From Undaria pinnatifida (lineage: Eukaryota; Sar; Phaeophyceae; Laminariales; Alariaceae), in assembly GCA_012845835.1 (NCBI GenBank), contig JABAKD010000023.1, forward strand, positions 9,961,840 to 10,025,839: a DNA stretch of 64,000 bases, read 5' to 3'. Below the pieces are notes generated by a model that was not told the origin of the DNA, made no database searches, and saw only the letters and a list, made by a program, of their open reading frames with translations. Positions 43,493 through 52,400 of the stretch are shown here, piece after piece (position 1 is the first letter of the stretch; every line of letters begins with the position of its first letter). The position numbers and the translations under genes are program-made.

Positions 43493-45364
43493 TCAAGCAA
43501 CAAAGTGTTTCTGTCCCGAAAGAACATCCGGCTGCGGCAGTATGTTGACAAGATAGTGTCCTGTGAGCGCAGGAGAGCCGTTACTGCGCACCAAGTTGAC
43601 CTCGAGCAGTTGGGGCTCGTCCGACAAAGTGACGCCTGTAAAGCCATCATAGCGAAGGTGGAGAGCACCGTTCGATGCTGCGGGGTCGACGGCATAAGCC
43701 GCTACGCCTGCTGTGGCGTGGTGGGACAACGTCAGCTCGCCCAAAACCCGATTATCGAGAGGACGAGGGCGCAGGGCGCGGTACGAACGGGTGTTGAAGC
43801 GCATCCAACTGTCGCGGCCCAGCAAGACAGCGTGCTGCATGACCGAAGGAGGGACCACGCATGCCCACACCGCGAGAGAGCATGTTGGTTCTTTTTCGAG
43901 GAAGAATTGAACGCTCAGACGGATGTGGGTCGCGGTCCGTAAAGGGGCGGATTCGCAAAAGCAACCCCAGGAGCGAGGGCTGCTAGGCCGCTCGCACGTC
44001 GATGAGGCGGCACCTACCGATAGCATACGATCCAACACGTCACGGCGGATGAAGGTTTGGGGGGAGCCAGTGTCAAGCAGCGCTGTACATATGTAGGGCG
44101 CAATAGCGTCCCCTCCGCTATGTATTGCAATATCGGTAGTGAAAGAATCGTCGTCCAGCGTCACGGTACCCCCAACGAGGCAGGGGCCATGTTCTGGCAG
44201 TGCGCGGTCTGAGGTGCCGCGAGAAGCTACCGCCAAAACCTCCGGGCTTTGATCGGCGGGTGTACCCGAAAAATAGGCCGAAGGAGGGCCTTGGGCAGCG
44301 CCGACCGCGGTCCCCAAGCGCGACTGCTGAGCGGACGAAAATTCATGGATTCCAGCATTCCCGGTGGGCCTGCGGAACCGACGAGGGGAGGCCGGGTGTG
44401 GCGATCCGTCCTCGCAGTCGCGAATTGCTTCGCGAACGGCAGAGAGTGCCTCACCGAGCGAATGTTTTCCTCTCCACTTGTGTGGATCCTTGGCGTGGGG
44501 GTCGTCCGCCCGGAGACCAATACCCCACACAGTGTCTAGAAGACTGGCCTCTGCCAGAAATTTGTTGCCTGTGCTCAAAAGGTGATTTTTCATGGCTGGG
44601 TTCTGCGTAAATTTGGCATAGTTGCCAGATAACACGGCATTTTGCTTCTCCCTGTCCCAAACGGCGGCGTCAAAATTGCGCACACCTCGACCGACGCGTT
44701 TGTGTGTGCTGGGGTCAGACGATGACATGATGAGCTCCACTGCGCGATGGTCTTTAAAAAGCCGAGACTTTTCAGCCATCATAAACTGCTCCGCGCAAGA
44801 ATATGAGACGTCGTCGACGACAAACGACGAAGGAGACCACTGCGAGAAAAAGGACGGCGATCGCCAGAACAAAACTACTTTGTCTGTAGAGTATTCGAGG
44901 GAAGGGTCCAAAGTCGACGGTGCCAACCCGTCGGAGGCCGTGTTAGGCATATGAGCTTGTAATGTCCCCGTCTGGGGACACCAGTCTCTGGCACTTTGGG
45001 CCTGCAGCGTCCCCGTCTGGGAACGCCCGGCCTCGGGAGCACGACGCGAGCCCGAACCCACGGGTGGTCGCGTCGTGGCCTTGTCGCTCTTTGGCGTAAA
45101 ATCGCAAGGAACTGCTCTCACTGCACCCGAAGGGACAGGGGGCTCGGAGCTGTTACTGCTTGACGAGAGGCGCGATTCTTCCGTATCTTCACGGGAATAG
45201 CGTCCAGCTGATCGGGCTGGAGGCCGTGGCGTCACCACTGGCCCGTTGCGCAGTGTCGGATCTATATCCTGTGCCACTGGGGCAGACGTAGCCTGATGCA
45301 CGTGGGTTAGCGTGAGCAGGGCCCGTAGACCCTGTGGGTGTCTTCGAGAGCGGGGCTCGGGCAA
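43493..45364 (-). CDS. Polyprotein part: NADAR domain plus retropepsin-like protease
   Basis: The open frame is 623 codons. Residues 1-155 are a low-complexity linker with a duplicated QTGTLQA motif. Residues about 161-318 form a NADAR (YbiA/DUF1768) domain (separate entry). After a short linker, residues about 394-525 are a retropepsin-type aspartic protease: VTLDDDSFTTDIAIH, the active-site LLDTGSPQTFI with DTGS at 431-434 (44,063-44,074), and the C-terminal ILVD-like HAVLLGRDSWMRF at 511-523. The region ends in ILPQPDVLSGQKHFVA then TGA at 43,495-43,493, in phase with the RT frame that follows after three codons. The Met at 45,364 is probably not a real start, because the linker frame upstream (45,189-45,785 and 45,554-45,994) reads on in other phases. 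Confidence 0.85.
   Translation of the reverse strand: MPEPRSRRHPQGLRALLTLTHVHQATSAPVAQDIDPTLRNGPVVTPRPPARSAGRYSREDTEESRLSSSSNSSEPPVPSGAVRAVPCDFTPKSDKATTRPPVGSGSRRAPEAGRSQTGTLQAQSARDWCPQTGTLQAHMPNTASDGLAPSTLDPSLEYSTDKVVLFWRSPSFFSQWSPSSFVVDDVSYSCAEQFMMAEKSRLFKDHRAVELIMSSSDPSTHKRVGRGVRNFDAAVWDREKQNAVLSGNYAKFTQNPAMKNHLLSTGNKFLAEASLLDTVWGIGLRADDPHAKDPHKWRGKHSLGEALSAVREAIRDCEDGSPHPASPRRFRRPTGNAGIHEFSSAQQSRLGTAVGAAQGPPSAYFSGTPADQSPEVLAVASRGTSDRALPEHGPCLVGGTVTLDDDSFTTDIAIHSGGDAIAPYICTALLDTGSPQTFIRRDVLDRMLSVGAASSTCERPSSPRSWGCFCESAPLRTATHIRLSVQFFLEKEPTCSLAVWACVVPPSVMQHAVLLGRDSWMRFNTRSYRALRPRPLDNRVLGELTLSHHATAGVAAYAVDPAASNGALHLRYDGFTGVTLSDEPQLLEVNLVRSNGSPALTGHYLVNILPQPDVLSGQKHFVA
44411..44884 (-). other. 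NADAR (YbiA/DUF1768-like) domain inside the retroelement polyprotein
   Basis: About 155 residues show the full NADAR pattern in order: VLFWRSPSFFSQWSPSSFVV, DVSYSCAEQFMMAEKSRLF, DPSTHKRVGRGVRNFD, VWDREKQNAVLSGNYAKFTQ, LLSTGNKFLAEASLLDTVWG, IGLRADDP, and the C-terminal WRGKHSLGEALSAVRE. The conserved FW, S-x-x-E-Q, the L-x-x-T-G-x-x-x-L-x-E-A-S-x-x-D-x-x-W-G-I-G block and W-x-G-x-x-x-L-G are all present, with no stop or frameshift. Family members are N-glycosidases: YbiA acts on riboflavin-pathway intermediates, and other NADARs remove ADP-ribose from guanine bases in nucleic acid (DarT partners). In this element it may reverse host ADP-ribosylation of element nucleic acid; this is inference. 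Confidence 0.92.
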
Positions 45365-45994
45365 GTGGAAAAAAATTCTTCGCCCGAGAGGGCTCCTTCC
45401 AGTTAGCCCTCTTGGAGGAGAGAGACGAGGTAGCTAAGCTTGTCGGCTGCTCCTTGATGGGAAAAAGGATAGAGCGCCCGCTACTATCGCGAAGAGACAC
45501 CGACTCAAATCTTGGAAAAGATCTCGGTGCATATGGGTTGGCTTTCCCACACCTCAAGCCAACCGCCGCTTTACGGTCAGGAAGAGGTGGAGACGAACCC
45601 GCTCGCGTATGGGGGCGATGCGTCGTCGCCGCAGTCTTCTTGCTGCGCGACGCGTGCCTGAGGGGAGCGTGCAAGGTGGAGGCTCCTGAGTCATGGTTAA
45701 GGGGGGCAGCGTTAGGGGCGCGTGCCTCCGTTGTCGAGCTTGAGCCACGGCAGGGGTTAACGGCGTTGGAAGCACTGGTCCCCATTGCCGAACTCGGACC
45801 ATGATCGAGGGGGCGTCACTTTGGGCGCGCACCCCCTTCGTAGAAAATGTAACCTGGCTGGGGGGGGGCATACTGGGAGCCCTGGTCCCCACCGCCGGCA
45901 TTGCGCCGTGAAAGTCATCAGGCGACGTAGGAGCCCTTGGGCTAAGTAATTTGTGCCGCGCCACGTGTAAGGCGAACGACAGGCACACGAGCAT
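45189..45994 (-). other. Linker coding region between gag and NADAR, phase uncertain
   Basis: Two minus-strand frames overlap here: 45,994-45,554 (starting MLVCLSFALHVARHK) and 45,785-45,189 (starting MGTSASNAVNPCRG). Both are Pro/Ser/Arg-rich and low complexity. A continuous polyprotein would need one phase change just after the gag stop at 45,942 and one or two more before 45,364. Whether these are programmed shifts, decay or separate genes cannot be decided from one copy. Confidence 0.5.
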
Positions 45995-47390
45995 CTTGTG
46001 AAATCAAAGGAAGTGTCCCCGACAGTGCCGTCGGCGTACGGGTCGGGTGTGCCGTACCGCCGTCGCCCTGTTTGTTGCCAGTGCGAAAGGTACCTGGTTG
46101 GCGCGCGTTGGGGTTTCCGCTCGGATTGTGGGTTGCCCCGAAACGTTTCCCCGGAGCAGACACGGACGCCGAGGAGGCTGGCGAGGGCGGGACAGCACCT
46201 TGTTGGCCAGGCGTGTATGTGCTGTTGTTGTTACCGCTGTGGCTGTTTGTCTGTCCCTGATCCCGTGGGTACCCTCGTGATTGGTTTGAACGATTTCGGC
46301 GATTTTTGTTGTACGTTTGCGAGCGAGAAGAGCGTCCGTCGCGGCGGTAGCTAACCATACGTGCTTGCCACCGTCGGAAAACGTCATCATCGCCAAGTTG
46401 GCAAAGTTCAGGGTTTAGACAGCTGCCGGCGTTAATAAAGGGATGCCTACAGTTGCGTAAGGAATGAGTGTCTTCGTGGCAGCTGAGGCAATGACCTCTG
46501 TTTTCTCGGAGAGCCGCGGCGCGGGCAGAGGGCGTGAGGAGGTCGCTCCAGAGGGCAGGGTCGTCGGTCTTAAACGAGGCACTAACAGCGAAAACTTCTG
46601 CATAGTGTTGTTCTTCTAGGGGCCAGCAGTTGGACATTTTGTCGAGCCAGGGGTCGGTGGAAGCAACAATCGGCATGACAATCGGATTATGGCTCGAACC
46701 CGTCTGCCAAGAAGGCGACTGGGACAGCACTCGGCCCTGGCCGCGCCCATGAACGGCGGGCCGGGGCCCCGACGGGGCGGATGACCGCGATCCCGTCGAA
46801 GAAACAGGTAGAGAAAAATGTTTTTCGCCGTTGACGGCAGGTGTCTTATTGTGCGCCAAGTCACTGAACGCTTTCCACCTGGCATCCAACGAGGCGTATG
46901 GCCGTGGGTTCGTAGCCTTCGAGCCAGGGTATAACGTAGGCATGAGCGTCGGAAACTGCTCGTTGACCGCCATCCTAACCACCTCCAGCACGACATCCGT
47001 CCCCGGGGACAAAACACGCTCACTCCCCGTGACTGCCGATACTAGCACACGGAACTCCCGACTGAAATCAGAAAAAGGCGTGCCGTTACACACTCCAAAA
47101 GTGTGCAACTTAGTGTAGCCTTCGCCCGTGTCGACCCGGTCAAAGTGCGTCACGAGCAGGCGTAGCAGGAGGGTGAAAGCCTCGGGCCCAGATGCTCCTC
47201 CGTCCAACGCTCTTGACACCGGTCCAAACCAATCGTCGATCAAGGTGGTCATGCGAGCGTTCGTGGGCCTGTCAGGTGTTATGGCACGGTTGAATGCCAG
47301 GCGGAGGGGGTGGATCCAACCGGGAACCCACGTGGGGGCACGTACACCCTCTTGACAACTTTCGTCACAGCGCATGAGTATGTCAGTCAT
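45942..47390 (-). CDS. Gag C-terminal half: capsid-like region and zinc knuckle
   Basis: The open frame is 482 codons. Residues 1-160 are mostly helical in character (GWIHPLRLAFNRA, LIDDWFGPVSRAL, AFTLLLRLLVTHFD, FSREFRVLVSAVTG) and resemble a retroelement capsid domain. Residues 301-314, CLSCHEDTHSLRNC, form a perfect CX2CX4HX4C zinc knuckle, the nucleic-acid-binding signature of Gag. They are followed by HPFINAGSCLNPELC and a basic Arg/Asn/Gln-rich tail. The frame is in the same phase as the upstream gag frame, with only one TAG (47,433-47,435) and 14 sense codons between that stop and this Met. The two halves were very probably one protein. Confidence 0.85.
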   Translation of the reverse strand: MTDILMRCDESCQEGVRAPTWVPGWIHPLRLAFNRAITPDRPTNARMTTLIDDWFGPVSRALDGGASGPEAFTLLLRLLVTHFDRVDTGEGYTKLHTFGVCNGTPFSDFSREFRVLVSAVTGSERVLSPGTDVVLEVVRMAVNEQFPTLMPTLYPGSKATNPRPYASLDARWKAFSDLAHNKTPAVNGEKHFSLPVSSTGSRSSAPSGPRPAVHGRGQGRVLSQSPSWQTGSSHNPIVMPIVASTDPWLDKMSNCWPLEEQHYAEVFAVSASFKTDDPALWSDLLTPSARAAALRENRGHCLSCHEDTHSLRNCRHPFINAGSCLNPELCQLGDDDVFRRWQARMVSYRRDGRSSRSQTYNKNRRNRSNQSRGYPRDQGQTNSHSGNNNSTYTPGQQGAVPPSPASSASVSAPGKRFGATHNPSGNPNARQPGTFRTGNKQGDGGTAHPTRTPTALSGTLPLISQDARVPVVRLTRGAAQIT

Positions 47391-47432
47391 GGCAGACCGA
47401 ACCGAACGTGTGAGTTGCTGTGTGCCGTCAGA

Positions 47433-48983
47433 CTAGTTCAAAGAGGCGGGGAACGGTAGCACAGAAATGCGTGATACGTCCTTGTGGGAGAGCTTAACAT
47501 AGGCGCGCCTAACCGAGTTATCGAGCGTGGATTTAGCTAGAGCCGCGGCGGTAGCAAGTACGGCGGTACGCTCGCGAGCCAAATCCGAAGAAACAGGCTT
47601 GGTGTGGTCACCCGACACAGTTAGTTTGCTCAGCCGGTCGGCAGACGAGGCAATATCCACCAGGGAAGGAATTACTTGCCTCCTGCCAGCTACCACGGTT
47701 ACCTCCCCGTGGTCCGTGTTCGAGCTCGAAGACGAGCGGGAGGACGTTGACGACTCGTCCCACGCTGAGGGCCCTCGTGTGCTGTTTCGCCGTCCTCCGG
47801 TGCCTCCTCCCGAGCTGCGACCGCCGCGCCGGTTGGTTCGGGCCTCGTTGCTCCCTTGGCGGCGCTGTGGGCCACCACCCGTACCCGACGCTCCTCCCGC
47901 GCTTCCGCCACCGTTGCCACCACCGCGGCGGTTGTGGTGGCCACCACTCCCACAGTTTTCCCCGTTTCCCCCACTCTGGCCGCCACCACCCCCGGAGTTG
48001 CCACCTCCACGGTTGCGGTCCCCCCGATCACGGCTGCCACCGCGCCGCTGTTTGGTGGAGCGCCTTCCTTCCAGCGCTTCCTTTGGAGTCGGCCACAGGA
48101 CTGGGTCAGGGGCGTCGTCGTGGACCAATCGTAAGGCTTTGACCAAAGCGAGGGTAGGTGCTCGCCTCATCTGCCCGAAGGCGGACGATTTGTCCCGGCG
48201 AGCCCAGACTGCTCCGACCGAAAGGTCTTCCGCGTTGAACGACGACCGTCGCTCTGAAGTTAGAAGAGCCTTGGCCGCTGCTATCACCGCCTCCGCCAGA
48301 TGCGCCGAGAACTCGACCCTCGGCGTGGTAGCCATGTATTGGACGCTGCCAGACATGATAACGTCGTCCCCGGGTCGTGTATCTTGGGAGGCAACACTCA
48401 GCGGGCGCGCCGAGGAAGGGGCAGCTCTCGCCGGAGTCGCTGTAGCTGAGAGGGCAACGGCTTGGCGTGCCCTCTCGACCGCGTGGGATGCCTCACGGCG
48501 TCGACGTTCGTCATCTAGCCGTTTGCGTTCCTCTCGTCGAAGCAGGGTCGCGTTGGCTTCGTCGAGAGCTCTTCGCGCCCGAGAAATTTCAGACTCTGAG
48601 TCTGAGGGGCCAGCATGGGAGCGCTGGTCTCCGTAGCTCTGGGGAAGGCGCTCTGTCGAGCGCGGAGAGGTCAGATGTCGACGGTGGTGCTCTGAGGACA
48701 GCTGGAGATGCTCCCTCGAGGCTGGGGATATTTGTCGTCGTGATGTCTCCGCGCCCGGTAGGAGTTTTTCCGCCTCGTCGACCGGCGAGTCGGGGTGGTC
48801 GGACGGTGTGCCGTGTTGTTGACTCGTGTTGGAGTCACTATCGTCGTCCAGGGTTTCGGCGCGTCCTCCTCGTCTCGATTCGCGGGACCCCGAGCGTTCC
48901 CGTCCTTCTCCCTGGGCCTCCTGGATGGGGCGCGTGGAGGACCGCAGCCTGCCCGAGTAGCCCCCATCGTCACTGGTGGACAT
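47433..48983 (-). CDS. Gag N-terminal half, disordered and RGG-rich
   Basis: The frame encodes 516 residues from ATG 48,983. That ATG was preferred over an upstream one at 49,109 because of its ACCATG context and because it begins the acidic/Ser-rich composition typical of the rest (MSTSDDGGYSG). Residues 1-200 are charged and probably disordered, with a helical Arg/Glu segment (REERKRLDDERRRRE). Residues about 230-330 look globular. Residues about 320-445 are a Gly/Arg/Asn RGG-type nucleic-acid-binding region. A helical C-terminus (RTAVLATAAALAKSTLDNSV) runs to a TAG at 47,433. No retroviral matrix domain is recognised. The plus-strand mirror frame of 369 codons is a composition shadow. Confidence 0.75.
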   Translation of the reverse strand: MSTSDDGGYSGRLRSSTRPIQEAQGEGRERSGSRESRRGGRAETLDDDSDSNTSQQHGTPSDHPDSPVDEAEKLLPGAETSRRQISPASREHLQLSSEHHRRHLTSPRSTERLPQSYGDQRSHAGPSDSESEISRARRALDEANATLLRREERKRLDDERRRREASHAVERARQAVALSATATPARAAPSSARPLSVASQDTRPGDDVIMSGSVQYMATTPRVEFSAHLAEAVIAAAKALLTSERRSSFNAEDLSVGAVWARRDKSSAFGQMRRAPTLALVKALRLVHDDAPDPVLWPTPKEALEGRRSTKQRRGGSRDRGDRNRGGGNSGGGGGQSGGNGENCGSGGHHNRRGGGNGGGSAGGASGTGGGPQRRQGSNEARTNRRGGRSSGGGTGGRRNSTRGPSAWDESSTSSRSSSSSNTDHGEVTVVAGRRQVIPSLVDIASSADRLSKLTVSGDHTKPVSSDLARERTAVLATAAALAKSTLDNSVRRAYVKLSHKDVSRISVLPFPASLN

Positions 48984-49431
48984 GGTGCCTAGGTGTAGTG
49001 AAGGGGGGGGGATAGGAACGACGCGTGAAGAAGCTATGGAGACAGATAAATTGTTGTGGTGTTCCTGCTCCAAGGAGCGGTATATCTGTGTTTCAGCAAA
49101 CAGCAACAATATGGGCCTTAACGCCGTCCAGCCTTAGTGATGGTAGCAGCCACGTCAACTAGCCCTATAAGAGAAGTACAGCAGTAACAAGGTACCAATC
49201 ATCATAACCGCAACATAAGAGCAGCGCCCAGTCTGACCGTAGGGTATATGGGTAACGCTCGCACGAACCGCAGTACAAGGAGCCAAACCTGGGCAGCACT
49301 GACCCCAACCGCAGTGCAGGGGGCGCAACACAGTAAAGGTACGTCTGCAGCCATCGCACTTAAACAGGGTTCATTCGACCTAGGCGAGGGGAGGTAGCAC
49401 AGGAGAGCGTCGCCCAAAACGCCCACGCTCA
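48984..49431 (-). other. Leader between satellite array and gag ATG, with degenerate repeat units
   Basis: From about 49,170 to 49,440 imperfect pieces of the array unit can be seen (GCACGAACCGCAGTACAAGGAGCCAAACCTGGGCAGCA, CGCACTTAAACAGGGTTCATTCGACCTAGG). They look like array edge units that have diverged. No start codon in the right phase precedes 48,983 closely. Confidence 0.5.
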
Positions 49432-52400
49432 TCGGACCAAAACGGTCAGCATTTACCCTAGGTGTAGTGTAGGGGTTATCACAAACAAGGTTCGCCCAAC
49501 ACGCCGACGCTCATCGCACCAAAACAGGCAGCATTTACCCTAGGTGTAGTGTAGGGGTGGAGCACAGTGTAAGATCGCCCAACACGCTGACACTCAGCGC
49601 ACCAAAACGGGCAGAATATCCCTTGGTGTAGTGTAGGGGGGGAGTACAGTGAAAGGTAACCCAAAAGGCTGACACTCGTCGCACCAAAACAGGCAGCATT
49701 TAACCTAGGTGTAGTGTAGGGGTGGAAGCAAAGTGTAAGATAGCCCCACACGCTGACACTCATCACACCAAAACGGGCAGCATTTGCCCTAGGTGTAGTG
49801 TAGGGGGGGGAGCACAGTGAAAGGTCACCCAACACGCTGACACTCGTCGCACCAAAACAGGCAGCTTTTACCCTAGGTGTAGTGTAGGGGTGAAGCACAG
49901 TGTAAGATCGCCCAACACGCTGACACTCATCGCACCAAACCGAGCAGAATTTTCCGGAGGTGTAGTGTAGGGGGGGGAGCACAGTGAAAGGTCACCAAAC
50001 ACGCTGACACTCGTCGAACTAAAACAGGCAGCATTTAACCTAGGTATAGTGTAGGGGTGGAAGCACAGTGTAAGATCGCCCAACACGATGATACTCATAG
50101 CACCAAAACGGGCAGAATTTTACCCGAGGTGTAGTGTAGAGGGGGAAGCACAGTGAAAGGTCACCCAACACGATGACATTCGTCGCACCAAAACAGGCAG
50201 CATTTACCCTAGGTGTAGTGTAGGGGTGGAAGCACAGTGTATGATCGCCCAACACGCTGACACTCGTCGCACCAAAACGGGCAGCATTTACCCTAGGTGT
50301 AGTGTAGGGGGGGGAGCACAGTGAAAAGTCACCCAACACGCTGACACTCGTCGCACCTAAACAGGCAGCATTTACCCTAGGTGTAGTGTAGGGGTGGAAG
50401 CACAGTGCAAGATCGCGCAACACGCTGACACTCATCGCACCAAAACGGGCAGCAGTTACCCTAGGTGTAGTGTAGGGGGGGGAGCACAGTGAAAGGTCAC
50501 CCAACACGCTGACACTCGTCGCACCAAAACGGGCAGCATTTACCCTAGGTGTAGTGTAGGGGGGGGAGCACAGTGTAAGATCGCCCAACACGCTGACACT
50601 CATCGCACCAAAACGGGCAGCATTTACCCTAGGTGTAGTGTAGGGGTGGAGCACAGTGTAAGATCGCCCAACACGCTGACACTCAGCGCACCAAAACGGG
50701 CAGAATATATCTTGGTGTAGTGTAGGGGGGGAGTACAGTGAAAGGTAACCCAAAAGGCTGACACTCGTCGCACCAAAACAGGCAGCATTTAACCTAGGTG
50801 TATTGTAGGGGTGGAAGCAAAGTGTAAGATAGCCCCACACGCTGACACTCATCACACCAAAACGGGCAGCATTTGCCCTAGGTGTAGTGTAGGGGGGGGA
50901 GCACAGTGAAAGGTCACCCAACACGCTGACACTCGTCGCACCAAAACAGGCAGCTTTTACCCTAGGTGTAGTGTAGGGGTGGAAGCACAGTGTAAGATCG
51001 CCCAACACGCTGACACTCATCGCACCAAACCGAGCAGAATTTTCCGGAGGTGTAGTGTAGGGGGGGGAGCACAGTGAAAGGTCACCAAACACGCTGACAC
51101 TCGTCGAACTAAAACAGGCAGCATTTAACCTAGGTATAGTGTAGGGGTGGAAGCACAGTGTAAGATCGCCCAACACGATGATACTCATAGCACCAAAACG
51201 GGCAGAATTTTACCCGAGGTGTAGTGTAGAGGGGGAAGCACAGTGAAAGGTCACCCAACACGATGACATTCGTCGCACCAAAACAGGCAGCATTTACCCT
51301 AGGTGTAGTGTAGGGGTGGAAGCACAGTGTATGATCGCCCAACACGCTGACACTCGTCGCACCAAAACGGGCAGCATTTACCCTAGGTGTAGTGTAGGGG
51401 GGGGATCACAGTGAAAAGTCACCCAACACGCTGACACTCGTCGCACCTAAACAGGCAGCATTTACCCTAGGTGTAGTGTAGGGGTGGAAGCACAGTGCAA
51501 GATCGCGCAACACGCTGACACTCATCGCACCAAAACGGGCAGCAGTTACCCTAGGTGTAGTGTAGGGGTTATCACAAACAAGGTTCGCCCAACACGCCGA
51601 CGCTCATCGCACCAAAACAGGCAGCATTTACCCTAGGTGTAGTGTAGGGGCGGAGCACAGTGTAAGATCGCCCAACACGCTGACACTCATCGCACCAAAA
51701 CGGGCAGCATTTACCCTAGGTGTAGTGTAGGGGGGGAGTACAGTGAAAGGTAACCAAAAAGGCTGACACTCGTCGCACCAAAACAGGCAGCATTTAACCT
51801 AGGTGTAGTGTAGGGGTGGAAGCAAAGTGTAAGATAGCCCAACACGCTGACACTCATCACACCAAAACGGGCATCATTTGCCCTAGGTGTAGTGTAGGGG
51901 GGGGAGCACAGTGAAAGGTCACCCAACACGCTGACACTCGTCGCACCAAAACAGGCAGCTTTTACCCTAGGTGTAGTGTAGGGGTGGAAGCACAGTGTAA
52001 GATCGCCCAACACGCTGACACTCATCGCACCAAAACGAGAAGAATTTTCCGGAGGTGTAGTGTAGGGGGGGGAGCACAGTGAAAGGTCACCAAACACGCT
52101 GACACTCGTCGAACTAAAACAGGCAGCATTTAACCTAGGTATAGTGTAGGGGTGGAAGCACAGTGTAAGATCGCCCAACACGATGATACTCATAGCACCA
52201 AAACGGGCAGAATTTTACCCGAGGTGTAGTGTAGAGGGGGAAGCACAGTGAAAGGTCACCCAACACGATGACATTCGTCGCACCAAAACAGGCAGCATTT
52301 ACCCTAGGTGTAGTGTAGGGGTGGAAGCACAGTGTAAGATCGCCCAACACGCTGACACTCGTCGCACCAAAACGGGCAGCATTTACCCTAGGTGTAGTGT

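Noticed and set aside
47527..48636. 369-codon plus-strand open frame opposite gag
   Set aside because: It is the complementary shadow of the Gly/Arg-rich gag frame; its Pro/Arg/Ser-rich composition follows directly from the GC-rich minus-strand gene, and no motif is visible.
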